A stretch of DNA of 64,000 bases, from NCBI GenBank assembly GCA_964504335.1, contig CAZDET010000019.1:1-64000 (forward strand), given 5' to 3'. The notes under the pieces are model-generated. The model was given only the letters and a program-made list of their open reading frames with translations, had not been told where the DNA came from and searched no databases. How positions within the stretch are numbered: position 1 is the first letter of the stretch; each line of letters begins with the position of its first letter. The translations under genes were made by a program, and so were the position numbers. The stretch comes from CAZDET01 sp964504335 (lineage in GTDB: Bacteria; Bacteroidota; Bacteroidia; Chitinophagales; Saprospiraceae). This document shows positions 54,625-63,495 of the stretch, in pieces.

Positions 54625-56403
54625 TTAGGCATTTGAGCGGCTTGTCGTAGTACCGATTTGTTCCTCCGCCTGGGCAATAGCTTCTACGGCTTGCTCATAA
54701 GTTGCTCGCATGGCTTCGATGTTGTCTTTGCCACCGTAGAGAGCGACCTCACAATTTTCCAATATCCTGACATACTGACCGGCGGTTGCTTCCGACGTGC
54801 CGTTTTCCACCAGGCAATGTTCCACGTATTGTTTGGTGAGGTCTGTGGTAGGTACGCCCAGTTTATCCTGTACGTAGCCAAATAGCGCCTGAGCGACTTC
54901 CCGGTAAAACGGTTTGGCGGCTTGCTCCTTGAGGTATTGCTCGGCTGTTTTCAGCTGGTCGGCGGCCCGTTGTCGGGCTTTCAGGCGGCGCTGCGTCTCC
55001 GGGTCCACCTGATTGGCCTCCATGCGGGCACGCAAGACGACAAACAACAGCGCAAACAGGAAAGGCAGTGCTGCGAGGGTCAGGAAGGTCGGGCTTCCCA
55101 GAAACGTATCCGCATAGCGGCGCAGGGGGACTTTTTTGCGATAAGGTCGAATATCTTCACCCGTTACCGCTTCCTGATCCATTACGGCCCCATCGGCGGA
55201 GGAAGTGGGTGCCCTGCTACCTTGAACAATGGTCACCTGAAAGCTCGTATCGCTAATGGTTTCGTAGGATTCTGAATCGACGTCGAAGTAGGTAAAAGTA
55301 GGGCGAATGGTAAAGGATCCCGCTGCTTGCGGTACCAGGAGGTATTCGAACTCCTTCACCCCGGCAACAAAATCGGCCCCTTCCAGGTACTCTTCGGACT
55401 GCACCGTCGGATCATAAACTTCGAATCCTTCGGGAAGAGTGATCGAGGGCGGCTGCATCCGTTTCAGGTCACCACTCCCCTCCACCCGAAGGGTAAGGCG
55501 CAGAACATCGTCGGTCGATAAATTGCTTCGGCTGATGCTTGATTGTAGTACGTAGTCGCCGATGGCTCCCGTAAAATCGGCTGGGGCCGGACTGGGCAAT
55601 GGAACCACCGATATGGTGAGCGGCTCGGTCTCCACGGGTTCCTGCCGCAATTGTCGCCTCAAAAAGAAACTGGTCCCGGAGTCATCGTCCTCCACGACTC
55701 CCAGCAACGTCCGGTAAGAACTGATGGGCAAAGTACCGCTTTGTTGGGGGTACAAGGCAATGCGTTTTAGCACCCGGGTGGTGTACTCCCGTCCTTGCAC
55801 GACTTCGCGCAACGGCCGATTGTCGAACCGCCGGACCTCCCGGGCATAAAACCCTTGGTAGTCGCTCTCCATCATGGGGTTTGCCCCTTCGATTCCGCGG
55901 GTGGTGTAGAGCTTGTAATCGAGTACGAGTTGCTCCCCGACGAAGGCCCGGGTATCACTGATTTCCGCCTGGATGAAAAAATCCGACCCCGCCTCATTGA
56001 CGGCCCCCTCCACCACGCCGATGTAGAGCGGATCGGTTGCCAACCGACGCCCACCCACATTAATCGTTGCGGGACCGATGCGAAGTCTGCCGGCTCGGTC
56101 GGGGCGCAGGAGGTAGACATAACTCGACTCCTGGGAGACCCGGCCATTGACCACCGTAGTCCGCACACTGCGGGAAGGCCCCGTCAGAATCTGAAAACCC
56201 GAAAAATCCGGTGGTACAAATCCGCTTCCCTCTGCGTTGGTCAGCGTAAACTGGACCTCTACCCGACTGCCCAACAAGACTTGTTTGGCATCCGCAAAAG
56301 CTTCAAAGCGGACCGGACCGGCCGACTGGGCGTAGCCCATGCAGGCAGTCAGTATCAACAGCCAGCACCCTATCCACCGACCGTATACCGCCGATCTTGG
56401 CAT
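54625..56403 (-). CDS. batD: BatD, aerotolerance-operon protein
   Basis: 592 residues from the ATG at 56403; a GTG at 56415 would overlap the upstream stop. There is a signal peptide (WLLILTACMGYAQ). Tandem beta-sandwich domains (about 30-420) include SRVEVQFTLTNAEGSGFVPP and SYVYLLRPDRAGRLRIGPA. One transmembrane helix (LTLAALPFLFALLFVVL, near 450) precedes a helical cytosolic end (FYREVAQALFGYVQDKLGVP). This is the complete BatD plan. It is the last gene of the Bat operon. BatD proteins are thought to present a periplasmic beta-rich face to the VWA partners. Confidence 0.93.
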   Translation of the reverse strand: MPRSAVYGRWIGCWLLILTACMGYAQSAGPVRFEAFADAKQVLLGSRVEVQFTLTNAEGSGFVPPDFSGFQILTGPSRSVRTTVVNGRVSQESSYVYLLRPDRAGRLRIGPATINVGGRRLATDPLYIGVVEGAVNEAGSDFFIQAEISDTRAFVGEQLVLDYKLYTTRGIEGANPMMESDYQGFYAREVRRFDNRPLREVVQGREYTTRVLKRIALYPQQSGTLPISSYRTLLGVVEDDDSGTSFFLRRQLRQEPVETEPLTISVVPLPSPAPADFTGAIGDYVLQSSISRSNLSTDDVLRLTLRVEGSGDLKRMQPPSITLPEGFEVYDPTVQSEEYLEGADFVAGVKEFEYLLVPQAAGSFTIRPTFTYFDVDSESYETISDTSFQVTIVQGSRAPTSSADGAVMDQEAVTGEDIRPYRKKVPLRRYADTFLGSPTFLTLAALPFLFALLFVVLRARMEANQVDPETQRRLKARQRAADQLKTAEQYLKEQAAKPFYREVAQALFGYVQDKLGVPTTDLTKQYVEHCLVENGTSEATAGQYVRILENCEVALYGGKDNIEAMRATYEQAVEAIAQAEEQIGTTTSRSNA

Positions 56404-56414
56404 GATCGCTTCCA

Positions 56415-56954
56415 CTAAATACGGGTAATTTTCCGCTTTTTCTTCCGCACCTTACTGCTATCCGAAGGAGCATCGGCTGGCGGAAAGGGAAATGAGAACG
56501 GGCGGTTAAAGAATTCTTCCCAGGGGTCGAATAGCTGCGGGCGGCGTTCGGTTGGAAGCTCCCGGCGGATGCCCTCCGGATTGGGTAAAACGACTATTTC
56601 CAACGGCTCGGTACTCAGGATCGAACCATCCACCGCGATGGAGGCCGGTTCCAGGTAGTACAAGCCTGCTTCTTTGGGCTCCAACAGGTATGTGAAGCAC
56701 TGTTTCTGACTTACCTGGCCATTGATAATCGACATATTGCTAGAAATGGAAGGCCCTCCGACGATGTGGAAAAACTCGAATGCCGGAGGCTGATAGTCTT
56801 GCCCCTGGGCATTTTCCAGGCAAAATTCCACCCGAAACGGATTGTACAGCAGAATGCTATCGGTGCCTAACTCGACATTGAAACGGACATCTTCCTGGCT
56901 TCTCAATCCGAGGCAGAGCAGGAGAGCTACCAGGATAGTGAACAGCTTTTTCAT
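56415..56954 (-). CDS. Short BatD-like protein lacking a membrane helix
   Basis: 179 residues from the ATG at 56954 (MKKLFTILVALLLCLGLRSQ signal). The mature part corresponds to the first domain of BatD: DSILLYNPFRVEFCLENAQGQ, EFFHIVGGPSISSNMSIINGQV, CFTYLLEPKEAGLYYLEPA, compare BatD's FQILTGPSRSVRTTVVNGRVSQ. It has no transmembrane anchor and ends in KVRKKKRKITRI. It lies 11 bp before batD. Either a duplicated secreted partner or a batD duplicate undergoing decay; the intact signal and frame favour function. Confidence 0.82.
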   Translation of the reverse strand: MKKLFTILVALLLCLGLRSQEDVRFNVELGTDSILLYNPFRVEFCLENAQGQDYQPPAFEFFHIVGGPSISSNMSIINGQVSQKQCFTYLLEPKEAGLYYLEPASIAVDGSILSTEPLEIVVLPNPEGIRRELPTERRPQLFDPWEEFFNRPFSFPFPPADAPSDSSKVRKKKRKITRI

Positions 56955-57025
56955 GCTCCAACTGATTTTGAGGTTGTATAAATGGATTAGGTACAATGAA
57001 ATGTCGGGGTTTAGCGGATTGTTTA

Positions 57026-57778
57026 TTACCATTTTTTTGGAGAATTACATCCGGCACCTTGTCGCTTCCGCATTTTTTCCATGGTGCGTTCTTCCTCGTT
57101 CCGGGCAATTTCCAGCAGGCGCTCGGCTTCCTCGCGGCTGAGGGCTCCGGGTTGGTTGGGGGATTGCTGTTCCTCCGGGTTTTTGGGTTGCTGCGGGGGT
57201 TCCTCTTCGGGGGCACCACCGCCGGCGGGGTCTTCGGGAGGAGGTTGCTCGCCGCTGCCGGGCGGAGGGGGCTGGTTTTGATCGCCTTCTCCGGACTGCG
57301 GGTCCTGCTGTTGTTGCTGCTCCTGATCCTCCGGCGGTGGGGGTGGCGGCAGTCGTTGCAGCGCCTTGATCAGGTTGTGCTTGGTGGCTAAATCCCCTGG
57401 ATTCAGACGCAACGCATTTTTATAGGCTTCAATGCTTTTTTGATAATCCTCCTGTTGGAAGTAAGCATTGCCCAAATTGTGATAAGCCATCGCTTTGGCC
57501 GCCGGATCGTCGGCCAGGCGGGCCGCTTCTTCGTAGCGTCCGATTGCGTCTTCGTAATCGCCGGTCTGGTATTGAGCGTTGCCGAGGTTGTAATTTCCCT
57601 GCGCGGAGTTGCGCGATTCCAACGCCCGGCGATAGCTCTCAGCCGCTTCCTCGTACGATTCGCGCTCGTAGGCCTGGTCGCCTCGTCGCAGCGAGCGGTG
57701 CGCACTCTGCGCAGCAAGCGGCAACAGCCAGCTACTCAGGCAGATCAGAAAGACGGTCATGTAAGTTGTTCGCTTCAT
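57026..57778 (-). CDS. batC: BatC-like TPR protein
   Basis: 250 residues with a signal (MTVFLICLSSWLLPLAAQ). Three TPRs span about 25-140 (DQAYERESYEEAAESYRRAL; GNYNLGNAQYQTGDYEDAIGRYEEA; YHNLGNAYFQQEDYQKSIEAYKNAL). A long Pro/Gln/Glu low-complexity tail follows (PPPPPPEDQEQQQQQ...), and a basic end KRQGAGCNSPKKW. This is the BatC plan, though families of BatC/BatE vary. It overlaps batB by one base. A periplasmic scaffold for the VWA proteins is inferred. Confidence 0.88.
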   Translation of the reverse strand: MKRTTYMTVFLICLSSWLLPLAAQSAHRSLRRGDQAYERESYEEAAESYRRALESRNSAQGNYNLGNAQYQTGDYEDAIGRYEEAARLADDPAAKAMAYHNLGNAYFQQEDYQKSIEAYKNALRLNPGDLATKHNLIKALQRLPPPPPPEDQEQQQQQDPQSGEGDQNQPPPPGSGEQPPPEDPAGGGAPEEEPPQQPKNPEEQQSPNQPGALSREEAERLLEIARNEEERTMEKMRKRQGAGCNSPKKW

Positions 57779-58812
57779 TATCTATACCAATCAAAGTCGG
57801 ACTCCGCGGAGGAGCGTCGGAAACTTAATCCAAATTCCACGACCAGCAACAAAAGCGCCAATCCGAGAAAATACTGAAAATAACTTTCGAAATCCGTAAA
57901 GGCTTGCGCCTCGAATGCCCGTTGTTCGATGCCACTCAACTGCTTTTGCAGCTGATCCGCCACGGAAGCTTCTCCGGCGGTTTCCAAATTGTAGTAGATG
58001 CCTCCGGCGGCGGCGGCAATGTCGCTGAGTGCTTCCGGTTGCAGTTGGGTGCGAACGGGCTCTCCGTAGTCGTTTTCGATGTATTCGGTGCGCCGGCGGC
58101 TATTCAGTACGGGCATGAATCCTCCTTCCTGCGTACCGATCCCAATGGTGTAAATGATCAGGCCTTCCGAGGCAGCTGCTTCGGCTGCGGCAACCGCGGT
58201 GCCGTCGTGTTCTTCGCCATCCGAAAGGATGATTAGCGCCCGGTGGCTCAGGCTGGCCTCTTCGAAGGCACTTTCCGCCAGGTCGATGGCATCGCCGATG
58301 GCCGACCCCTGCGCCGGCGCCTGGTCGGTACTGGCGGCCCGTAGCGCCTGGTTGGCAAACGCGTAATCGGTCGTCAGCGGTACCTGCATGAAGGGGGTAC
58401 AGGCAAAGAGCTCCACGCCAATGTTGTTTCCGGCCAGCTCATCCACCAGTTGAGTAGCAAATCGCTTGGCCCGCTCCAAGCGGTTGGGTTGAATATCTTC
58501 CGCCAGCATCGACCGCGAAATGTCGAGCGCTATGATCAGATCGACGCCCTGCCGCTCCACTTCCCGCCGCTGAGTGGACCATTGCGGATTGGCCCATCCG
58601 ATAATCAGAAGGGCCAAGGCTACCGCCAATAATGCGAATTTTACCCGGTGCGGCCGCCCACTCAGGCCCGGTGCCAGCTGGGGTAGCAGATCCACTTCGG
58701 CCAGGCGCTTAAGCGCCTTCTTGCGCTGGTACCAGGCCATCAGGAAGAAAAGCCCCAACAGCGGCACCAAAAACAGGAAGTAGAGATATTCCGGATGTTC
58801 GAATCGAAACAT
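57778..58812 (-). CDS. batB: BatB, VWA-domain membrane protein
   Basis: 344 residues. Two N-terminal membrane helices (LYFLFLVPLLGLFFL; VKFALLAVALALLIIG) flank a short loop. The VWA domain has the MIDAS motif ALDISRSML near residue 95 and the distal Thr/Asp elements (LTTDYAFAN; ILSDGEEHDG). A C-terminal helix (YFLGLALLLLVVEFGLSF) closes it. It follows batA after a 111-bp gap that carries octamer repeats, so a secondary promoter or attenuation there is possible. Overlaps batC by one base. Confidence 0.95.
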   Translation of the reverse strand: MFRFEHPEYLYFLFLVPLLGLFFLMAWYQRKKALKRLAEVDLLPQLAPGLSGRPHRVKFALLAVALALLIIGWANPQWSTQRREVERQGVDLIIALDISRSMLAEDIQPNRLERAKRFATQLVDELAGNNIGVELFACTPFMQVPLTTDYAFANQALRAASTDQAPAQGSAIGDAIDLAESAFEEASLSHRALIILSDGEEHDGTAVAAAEAAASEGLIIYTIGIGTQEGGFMPVLNSRRRTEYIENDYGEPVRTQLQPEALSDIAAAAGGIYYNLETAGEASVADQLQKQLSGIEQRAFEAQAFTDFESYFQYFLGLALLLLVVEFGLSFRRSSAESDFDWYR

Positions 58813-58895
58813 GCCTTTTATGTAGTTCTTTAGTTCTTCAGTAGGTTAGGAAAATACCGTTGGATCACTACCAAAGGACCAATTGACCAGTGTAC
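58813..58895. repeat. Octamer-type repeats between batA and batB
   Basis: GTAGTTCT TTAGTTCT TCAGTAGG (58822-58845) and ACCAAAGG ACCAATTG ACCAGTGT (58870-58893), period 8 in both arms. The second resembles the reverse complement of the TTTGGTCT-type copies at 37.3 and 54.6 kb. Confidence 0.55.
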
Positions 58896-58923
58896 TTTTT
58901 ACAATACCGCGGACCTGCAGGTA

Positions 58924-59925
58924 CTACGGAACCGTCCGCAACACGGTATATCTTAGAAACAGCTCGAGCACCAGCAGCACCAGTGCCCACAGGGCGAAAC
59001 CACCGAATTCTTCGCTGTAGCGCTTGATCACTGTGGTTTCTATTTCGGTTTTCTCCAGTTCGTCGATGTAGTTGTAAATCTGTTCCAGGGCCTCGGCGGA
59101 CGTAGCCCGGAAATAGCGGCCATCCGTTTGCTCGGCAATTTGCTGTAAGAGGGCCTCGTCAATTTCTACGCGGGCGATGCCGAAGATGTATTCCCCATCG
59201 CTCCGACGGCTTATGGGCGTGAGCGTCTCTCCGGTGGTACCGATGCCGATCGTGTACACCCGAATACCGTACTCGGCCGCTAATTGGGCGGCGAGTTCGG
59301 GCGATTGGTAGCCAGTGTTGTTTACTCCATCCGTCAGCAGGATAATCACTTTACTGTTCGCCTCGCTGTCTTTCAAGCGATTCACGGCGGTAGCCAGCCC
59401 CATCCCGATCGCAGTACCATCGTCGAGCGCGCCGGCCTGCAGGCCCGCGAGGTAATCATCGACGATGCGCCGATCGGTAGTCAGGGGCGTTTGGGTAAAG
59501 GCCTCTCCGGCAAACACGACGAGCCCAAGCCGGTCGTAGGGCCGGTTGTCGACAAATTCTCTGGCGACCCGCTTACTGACCTCCAGCCGGTTGGGGCGGA
59601 AATCCTGGGCCAGCATAGAGGAAGACAGGTCCATTGCCAGTACAATATCTACACCTTCCGCCTTGATAGACTGTTCGGTCAAATTGAGCTGCGGTCGGGC
59701 CAGGGCAATCACCAGTAACGCCACCGCAAGGGCCCGCAGCACCGGTAGATAGGGGCGCAGACGGGCGCGCCAGGTCGTCAGGTCCCGCACCGCCTCCAAA
59801 CTCGGCAACCGAAATTCGGCAAAGCGACGCGCCCCCTGCCGCCCGATCCACCACCACCCGAGCGGGAGGAGCAGGAGCAGGAGCAATAGGAACGGATGCA
59901 GGAGTGTATATTGATTTAAACTCAT
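58924..59925 (-). CDS. batA: BatA, VWA-domain membrane protein
   Basis: 333 residues with the same plan as BatB: an N-terminal helix (LLHPFLLLLLLLLPLGWWWIG), a second helix near 60 (YLPVLRALAVALLVIALARP), VWA MIDAS AMDLSSSML near 95 with LTTDRRIVDDYL and LLTDGVNNTG, and a C-terminal helix (LWALVLLVLELFLRY). It overlaps the upstream DUF4381-like gene by 4 bp (ATGA). Together with BatB it likely forms the VWA core that works with the MoxR ATPase. Confidence 0.95.
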   Translation of the reverse strand: MSLNQYTLLHPFLLLLLLLLPLGWWWIGRQGARRFAEFRLPSLEAVRDLTTWRARLRPYLPVLRALAVALLVIALARPQLNLTEQSIKAEGVDIVLAMDLSSSMLAQDFRPNRLEVSKRVAREFVDNRPYDRLGLVVFAGEAFTQTPLTTDRRIVDDYLAGLQAGALDDGTAIGMGLATAVNRLKDSEANSKVIILLTDGVNNTGYQSPELAAQLAAEYGIRVYTIGIGTTGETLTPISRRSDGEYIFGIARVEIDEALLQQIAEQTDGRYFRATSAEALEQIYNYIDELEKTEIETTVIKRYSEEFGGFALWALVLLVLELFLRYTVLRTVP

Positions 59926-60902
59926 GATTCGGTTTCCGTGGGTGTCGCCGGACGGGTTTCCAATACAAAGGCCCGCACGTCGGTCAGCGCGCGCTCGTGG
60001 GTTTCCGCAGCCGGCTCAGCTTTGGCGAATTTAACCAGATCGGCAACCTGAAGCAAATCAGTCAGTCGCCGCCGCTGCTCTTTATTGAGCAAATGACGGC
60101 GGGCGATTGCCTCATCAATTTGACGCGTGGTGTACTCCAGAGCGGGTATGCGAAAGGACCCCGCCAGGTATTCCCGCAAAATATGGGTCAGCTCCGTATG
60201 GTAAGCCTTCAGCTGGCCTTGTTGCCACAATTGCTTGGTTTCCAGTGCCTGCAACCGCTCCAGCGCCAATTCGTGGGGAGCGGGAGGCGGTGGGGGCGGT
60301 ACCGGCGTAGCACGCTTCGCCCGATTGCGAAAGTAACTATACAGTACGATACCCACCAGAATGAGCACCAATAAGAGGTACAGCCACCATAGGTCGGTCC
60401 AGCGAAAGCCTTCTTCAATAATGGGCTTGATCGGTTGTAGCTCGCTTTCGGCCTCCACTGGCATACCGCGTACACTTAATTCGATGGGGCGCGATGCAAT
60501 CGTATCGAGTTGCCCCCCAGTCGTTTGATAAACCACCTGTAGCGGAGGTACGATTACCGTTCCGGTATCGAAGGTCGTCAGCCGAAATTGTTGTTGGATC
60601 AATAGCTCGGGCTCGCGCGCTGTCACAAACGAATCGCGGGCCTCCAAGATCTCCACTTGCTCGTTTGCCTCTACGGAGTCTCGCAGGATGGCCGCTACCT
60701 CCGTACCCGCCGGAGCACTAATTTGAAGCTGCAACCAAAACTGATCGCCAATGAGCAAATTGGTTTCATCCACCCGGGTGCGCACCAGCACCGAAGCTTG
60801 TGCTTCGACAGTGGACGAGGGCACCACCCCAAACCAGCTCGCCAGCAGCAGCAGCAGCCAAATCCGTCGATTTTCGAATGAATGCCAGTAGGTGAACTTC
60901 AT
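59922..60902 (-). CDS. Bat-operon membrane protein, BatD-like head and DUF4381-like tail
   Basis: 326 residues. Signal peptide, then a beta-sandwich (residues about 35-150) with the BatD-type pattern VDETNLLIGDQFWLQLQI and TTFDTGTVIVPPLQVVY. One transmembrane helix (LWWLYLLLVLILVGIVLYSYF, near 175), a Pro linker (TPVPPPPPPAP), and a cytosolic helical domain (LTHILREYLAGSFRIPALEYTTRQI) as in DUF4381 proteins. TAATG-type overlap with the DUF58 gene upstream and 4-bp overlap with batA downstream fix it in the operon. Role unknown. Confidence 0.8.
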   Translation of the reverse strand: MKFTYWHSFENRRIWLLLLLASWFGVVPSSTVEAQASVLVRTRVDETNLLIGDQFWLQLQISAPAGTEVAAILRDSVEANEQVEILEARDSFVTAREPELLIQQQFRLTTFDTGTVIVPPLQVVYQTTGGQLDTIASRPIELSVRGMPVEAESELQPIKPIIEEGFRWTDLWWLYLLLVLILVGIVLYSYFRNRAKRATPVPPPPPPAPHELALERLQALETKQLWQQGQLKAYHTELTHILREYLAGSFRIPALEYTTRQIDEAIARRHLLNKEQRRRLTDLLQVADLVKFAKAEPAAETHERALTDVRAFVLETRPATPTETES

Positions 60903-61768
60903 TAAGCACGTCGTTGAAAAAATCGATGCAACGCCTGCGTGTACGACTCGGTCGTACGTAAACTAACAACGTCGGCACCACTGCGCAGAAAGACCGTCCG
61001 GAAGTAATTTAATTGTTCGAGAAACCACTCCGAGTACTGCTGTTGCACCCGGCGATTACTGGAATCGAGCCAGCGCTCCCGGCCAGTTTCCGCATCCACT
61101 ACCCGAATTAGCCCCACCGAGGGTAGGCTTTCTTCCCGTGGATCGAATAAATGAATGCCGATCAGATCGTGCCGCCGCGCCGCGATGCGCAACGGCGCTT
61201 CGTATCCTTTGGTCAGAAAATCGGACAGCAAAAAACAAATACTCCGCTTCTTCACCATATTGGAAAAGTACTCGAGGGCTTGTCCGATATCCGTCCCTTT
61301 TCCGGTCGGGCGGATATCAATCAACTCCCGAATAATCCGCAGGATATGCTGCCGGCCCTTCTTGGGGGGGATAAACTTTTCAATGCGGTCGGAAAAGAAA
61401 AGTACCCCGACCTTATCGTTGTTGCTGGTGGCCGAAAAGGCCAGCACCGCGCAGATTTCCGTAATCAGCTCGTTTTTGAGCTGATTGACGGTCCCGAAGT
61501 AGGAAGACCGGCTAATATCGACGAGCAGCATGACCGTCAGCTCGCGCTCTTCTTCAAATACCTTCACATAGGGCGACCCCGAGCGCGCCGTAACGTTCCA
61601 GTCGATATTGCGCACGTCGTCGCCGTACTGGTAGCTGCGCACTTCGCTGAAAGACATACCCCGCCCCTTAAAGGCTGAGTGGTACTCTCCGGAGAAGATG
61701 TGTTTGCTCAGCCCCTTCGTCTTGATCTCGATCTGGCGGACCTTCTTGAGAAGTGCGCTCGTTTCCAT
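60902..61768 (-). CDS. DUF58-domain protein
   Basis: 288 residues. The DUF58 signature is clear: GEYHSAFKGRGMSFSEVRSYQYGDDVRNIDWNVTARSG, residues about 27-65. A VWA-like fold follows (VMLLVDISRSSYFG, with a DxSxS motif). No transmembrane helix is seen. These proteins always accompany MoxR ATPases. The stop overlaps the next start by one base (TAATG) and it begins 2 bp after moxR ends, giving strong coupling. It likely bridges the ATPase to the BatA/BatB VWA proteins. Confidence 0.95.
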   Translation of the reverse strand: METSALLKKVRQIEIKTKGLSKHIFSGEYHSAFKGRGMSFSEVRSYQYGDDVRNIDWNVTARSGSPYVKVFEEERELTVMLLVDISRSSYFGTVNQLKNELITEICAVLAFSATSNNDKVGVLFFSDRIEKFIPPKKGRQHILRIIRELIDIRPTGKGTDIGQALEYFSNMVKKRSICFLLSDFLTKGYEAPLRIAARRHDLIGIHLFDPREESLPSVGLIRVVDAETGRERWLDSSNRRVQQQYSEWFLEQLNYFRTVFLRSGADVVSLRTTESYTQALHRFFQRRA

Positions 61769-61770
61769 GG

Positions 61771-62766
61771 CTAGGGGACTTCTACCCGATTGATGATTTC
61801 CTGAATAATATCTAGCTGGGTGACATTCTCCGCCTCGGCCTCGTAGGTCAACCCAATCCGGTGCCGAAGGACGTCGATGGCAATAGCGCGCACATCCTCC
61901 GGGTTGACGTACCCCCGGCGGTTCAGGAAGGCGTGGGCCTTGGCCGCCAGCGCCAGGTTGATACTCGCCCGCGGCGAGCCGCCGTAGTTGATGAGCGGAC
62001 GCAATTTATCGAGGCCGTACTGCTGCGGCTCGCGGGAGGCGAATACCAAATCGATGATGTACTGTTCGATCTTTTCGTCCATATAGACTTTGCGGACCGA
62101 CTCGCGGGCTTTCAAGATTTGTTGAGGCTGGACGACGGGGCGTACGTCCTCCAGTCGTTCTTTGCCGAGGTTGCGCCGGATGATTTCCCGCTCTTCTTCT
62201 TTGTTGGGATAGGTGATAACCACTTTCAACATGAAGCGATCGGTCTGGGCTTCGGGCAACGGATAGGTTCCTTCTTGTTCGATCGGGTTTTGAGTGGCCA
62301 ATACCAGAAAAGGCTCTTCGAGCTGAAAGGTATTGTTCCCGATCGTAACCTGCCGTTCTTGCATCGCTTCGAGTAGTGCCGACTGCACCTTGGCCGGCGC
62401 GCGGTTGATTTCGTCGGCCAGCACGAAGTTGGCGAATACCGGCCCTTTGCGCACGTGAAAATCGTTGGTAGCCGGATTGTAGATCATCGTACCGATGATA
62501 TCGGCCGGCAACAAATCGGGGGTAAACTGAATGCGGCTGAATTGCGCGTCGATCGTTCTGGCCAGGGTGCGGATGGCAAGCGTTTTGGCCAATCCGGGCA
62601 AGCCTTCGAGGAGAATGTGCCCCCGCGACAGCAATCCGAGCAGCAGGCGATCGATCATCTTGGATTGCCCGACGATCACACTTCCCGCCGCTTCGCGGAT
62701 CGTGTCCACGATGGCGCTATCGATAAATATTTGCTGGTTGAGTTGTTCGATATCTACGGAGGTCAT
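61771..62766 (-). CDS. moxR: MoxR-family AAA+ ATPase
   Basis: 331 residues from the ATG at 62766 (MTSVDIEQLNQQIF); a TTG at 62790 is less likely. Walker A LEGLPGLAKT is near 55, Walker B FVLADEINRAPAKVQSALLEAMQE near 120-145, sensor-1 ATQNPIEQEGTYPLPEAQTDRF near 165-187, and the lid helices end with the DVLRHRIGLTYEAEAE pattern. MoxR ATPases act as chaperones for VWA proteins. It leads the Bat operon here and is expected to energise assembly or activation of its VWA partners. Confidence 0.96.
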   Translation of the reverse strand: MTSVDIEQLNQQIFIDSAIVDTIREAAGSVIVGQSKMIDRLLLGLLSRGHILLEGLPGLAKTLAIRTLARTIDAQFSRIQFTPDLLPADIIGTMIYNPATNDFHVRKGPVFANFVLADEINRAPAKVQSALLEAMQERQVTIGNNTFQLEEPFLVLATQNPIEQEGTYPLPEAQTDRFMLKVVITYPNKEEEREIIRRNLGKERLEDVRPVVQPQQILKARESVRKVYMDEKIEQYIIDLVFASREPQQYGLDKLRPLINYGGSPRASINLALAAKAHAFLNRRGYVNPEDVRAIAIDVLRHRIGLTYEAEAENVTQLDIIQEIINRVEVP

Positions 62767-62842
62767 AGCAAGTGTTAAACGAGTAAGCAACTGAAACCGT
62801 ATTTCCGAAAGCGGCAGCCAAAGATGCTAATTTTTTGGCAGC

Positions 62843-63199
62843 CTATCCGCTAGTGGTATCTCCGGGTGTCGACTTCTTGAAAAGCGGATGTAGTTCTAGG
62901 CTATCGGACAAGGTTTTTGCCGGCGGAACCGCCGGACGAGCAGGTCGGGCGGGTTTGGCATCGCCGCTGCGCGCCGCGCGGGCGCGGGCGATGAGGATGG
63001 AATCCGCGCGCTGGCTGGCTTCTTCTATCGCTTCCGCCCGGCAGTCTTCCAGTTGCCGTTGGCGGAAGCTTTCCAGCCGCTCGGCTACATTTTTCTGGAT
63101 TTCCGCTTCCACGTCGATTTCCGTGCGCGATCGCCCCCCGCAATTGCTGAGCAGCACGAAGAGCGTGGTTCCTACAATTAAGAGATATATTCGGCTCAT
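62843..63199 (-). CDS. Small lipoprotein
   Basis: 118 residues. Signal with lipobox-like VLLSNCGG (Cys near 20). The mature part is helical and highly charged (VAERLESFRQRQLEDCRAEAIEEASQRA), then a Pro/Ala-rich linker. It overlaps the upstream lipoprotein gene by 4 bp and is related in plan, so the two are co-translated. No function can be read. Confidence 0.7.
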   Translation of the reverse strand: MSRIYLLIVGTTLFVLLSNCGGRSRTEIDVEAEIQKNVAERLESFRQRQLEDCRAEAIEEASQRADSILIARARAARSGDAKPARPARPAVPPAKTLSDSLELHPLFKKSTPGDTTSG

Positions 63200-63480
63200 T
63201 GGAGGGTATCTTCTGGCATCGGCAGCCGGGAGCGCAGCAGCACCTCCTCTTCCAATCGTTCTTTGATGATGCTGTCGAGTGCCCGTTCGATCAGGCTATC
63301 CCGCTGCAAATCGCAAATACTATCTACTTCCGCCCGGATGCGCCCGACCTGCGCAGCGTAGAGCGTGTCGATGCGGGTGCGTTCATTGGCCGTCAGGCGC
63401 AGGGTGTACTCTTCGCTGTTTCCGCCACAGCTTGCCAGAAAGCAGATACCGATTCCGTAAATTATGAGTTTGGCCTTCAT
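63196..63480 (-). CDS. Small lipoprotein
   Basis: 94 residues from the ATG at 63480; a TTG at 63489 gives 3 more. Lipobox FLASCGGN (Cys near 17). The rest is one charged helix region (RIRAEVDSICDLQRDSLIERALDSIIKERLEEE). It lies 15 bp after the lptB stop and may be co-transcribed with lptB. No family recognised. Confidence 0.68.
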   Translation of the reverse strand: MKAKLIIYGIGICFLASCGGNSEEYTLRLTANERTRIDTLYAAQVGRIRAEVDSICDLQRDSLIERALDSIIKERLEEEVLLRSRLPMPEDTLQ

Positions 63481-63495
63481 AGGAAGCAACCTCTA

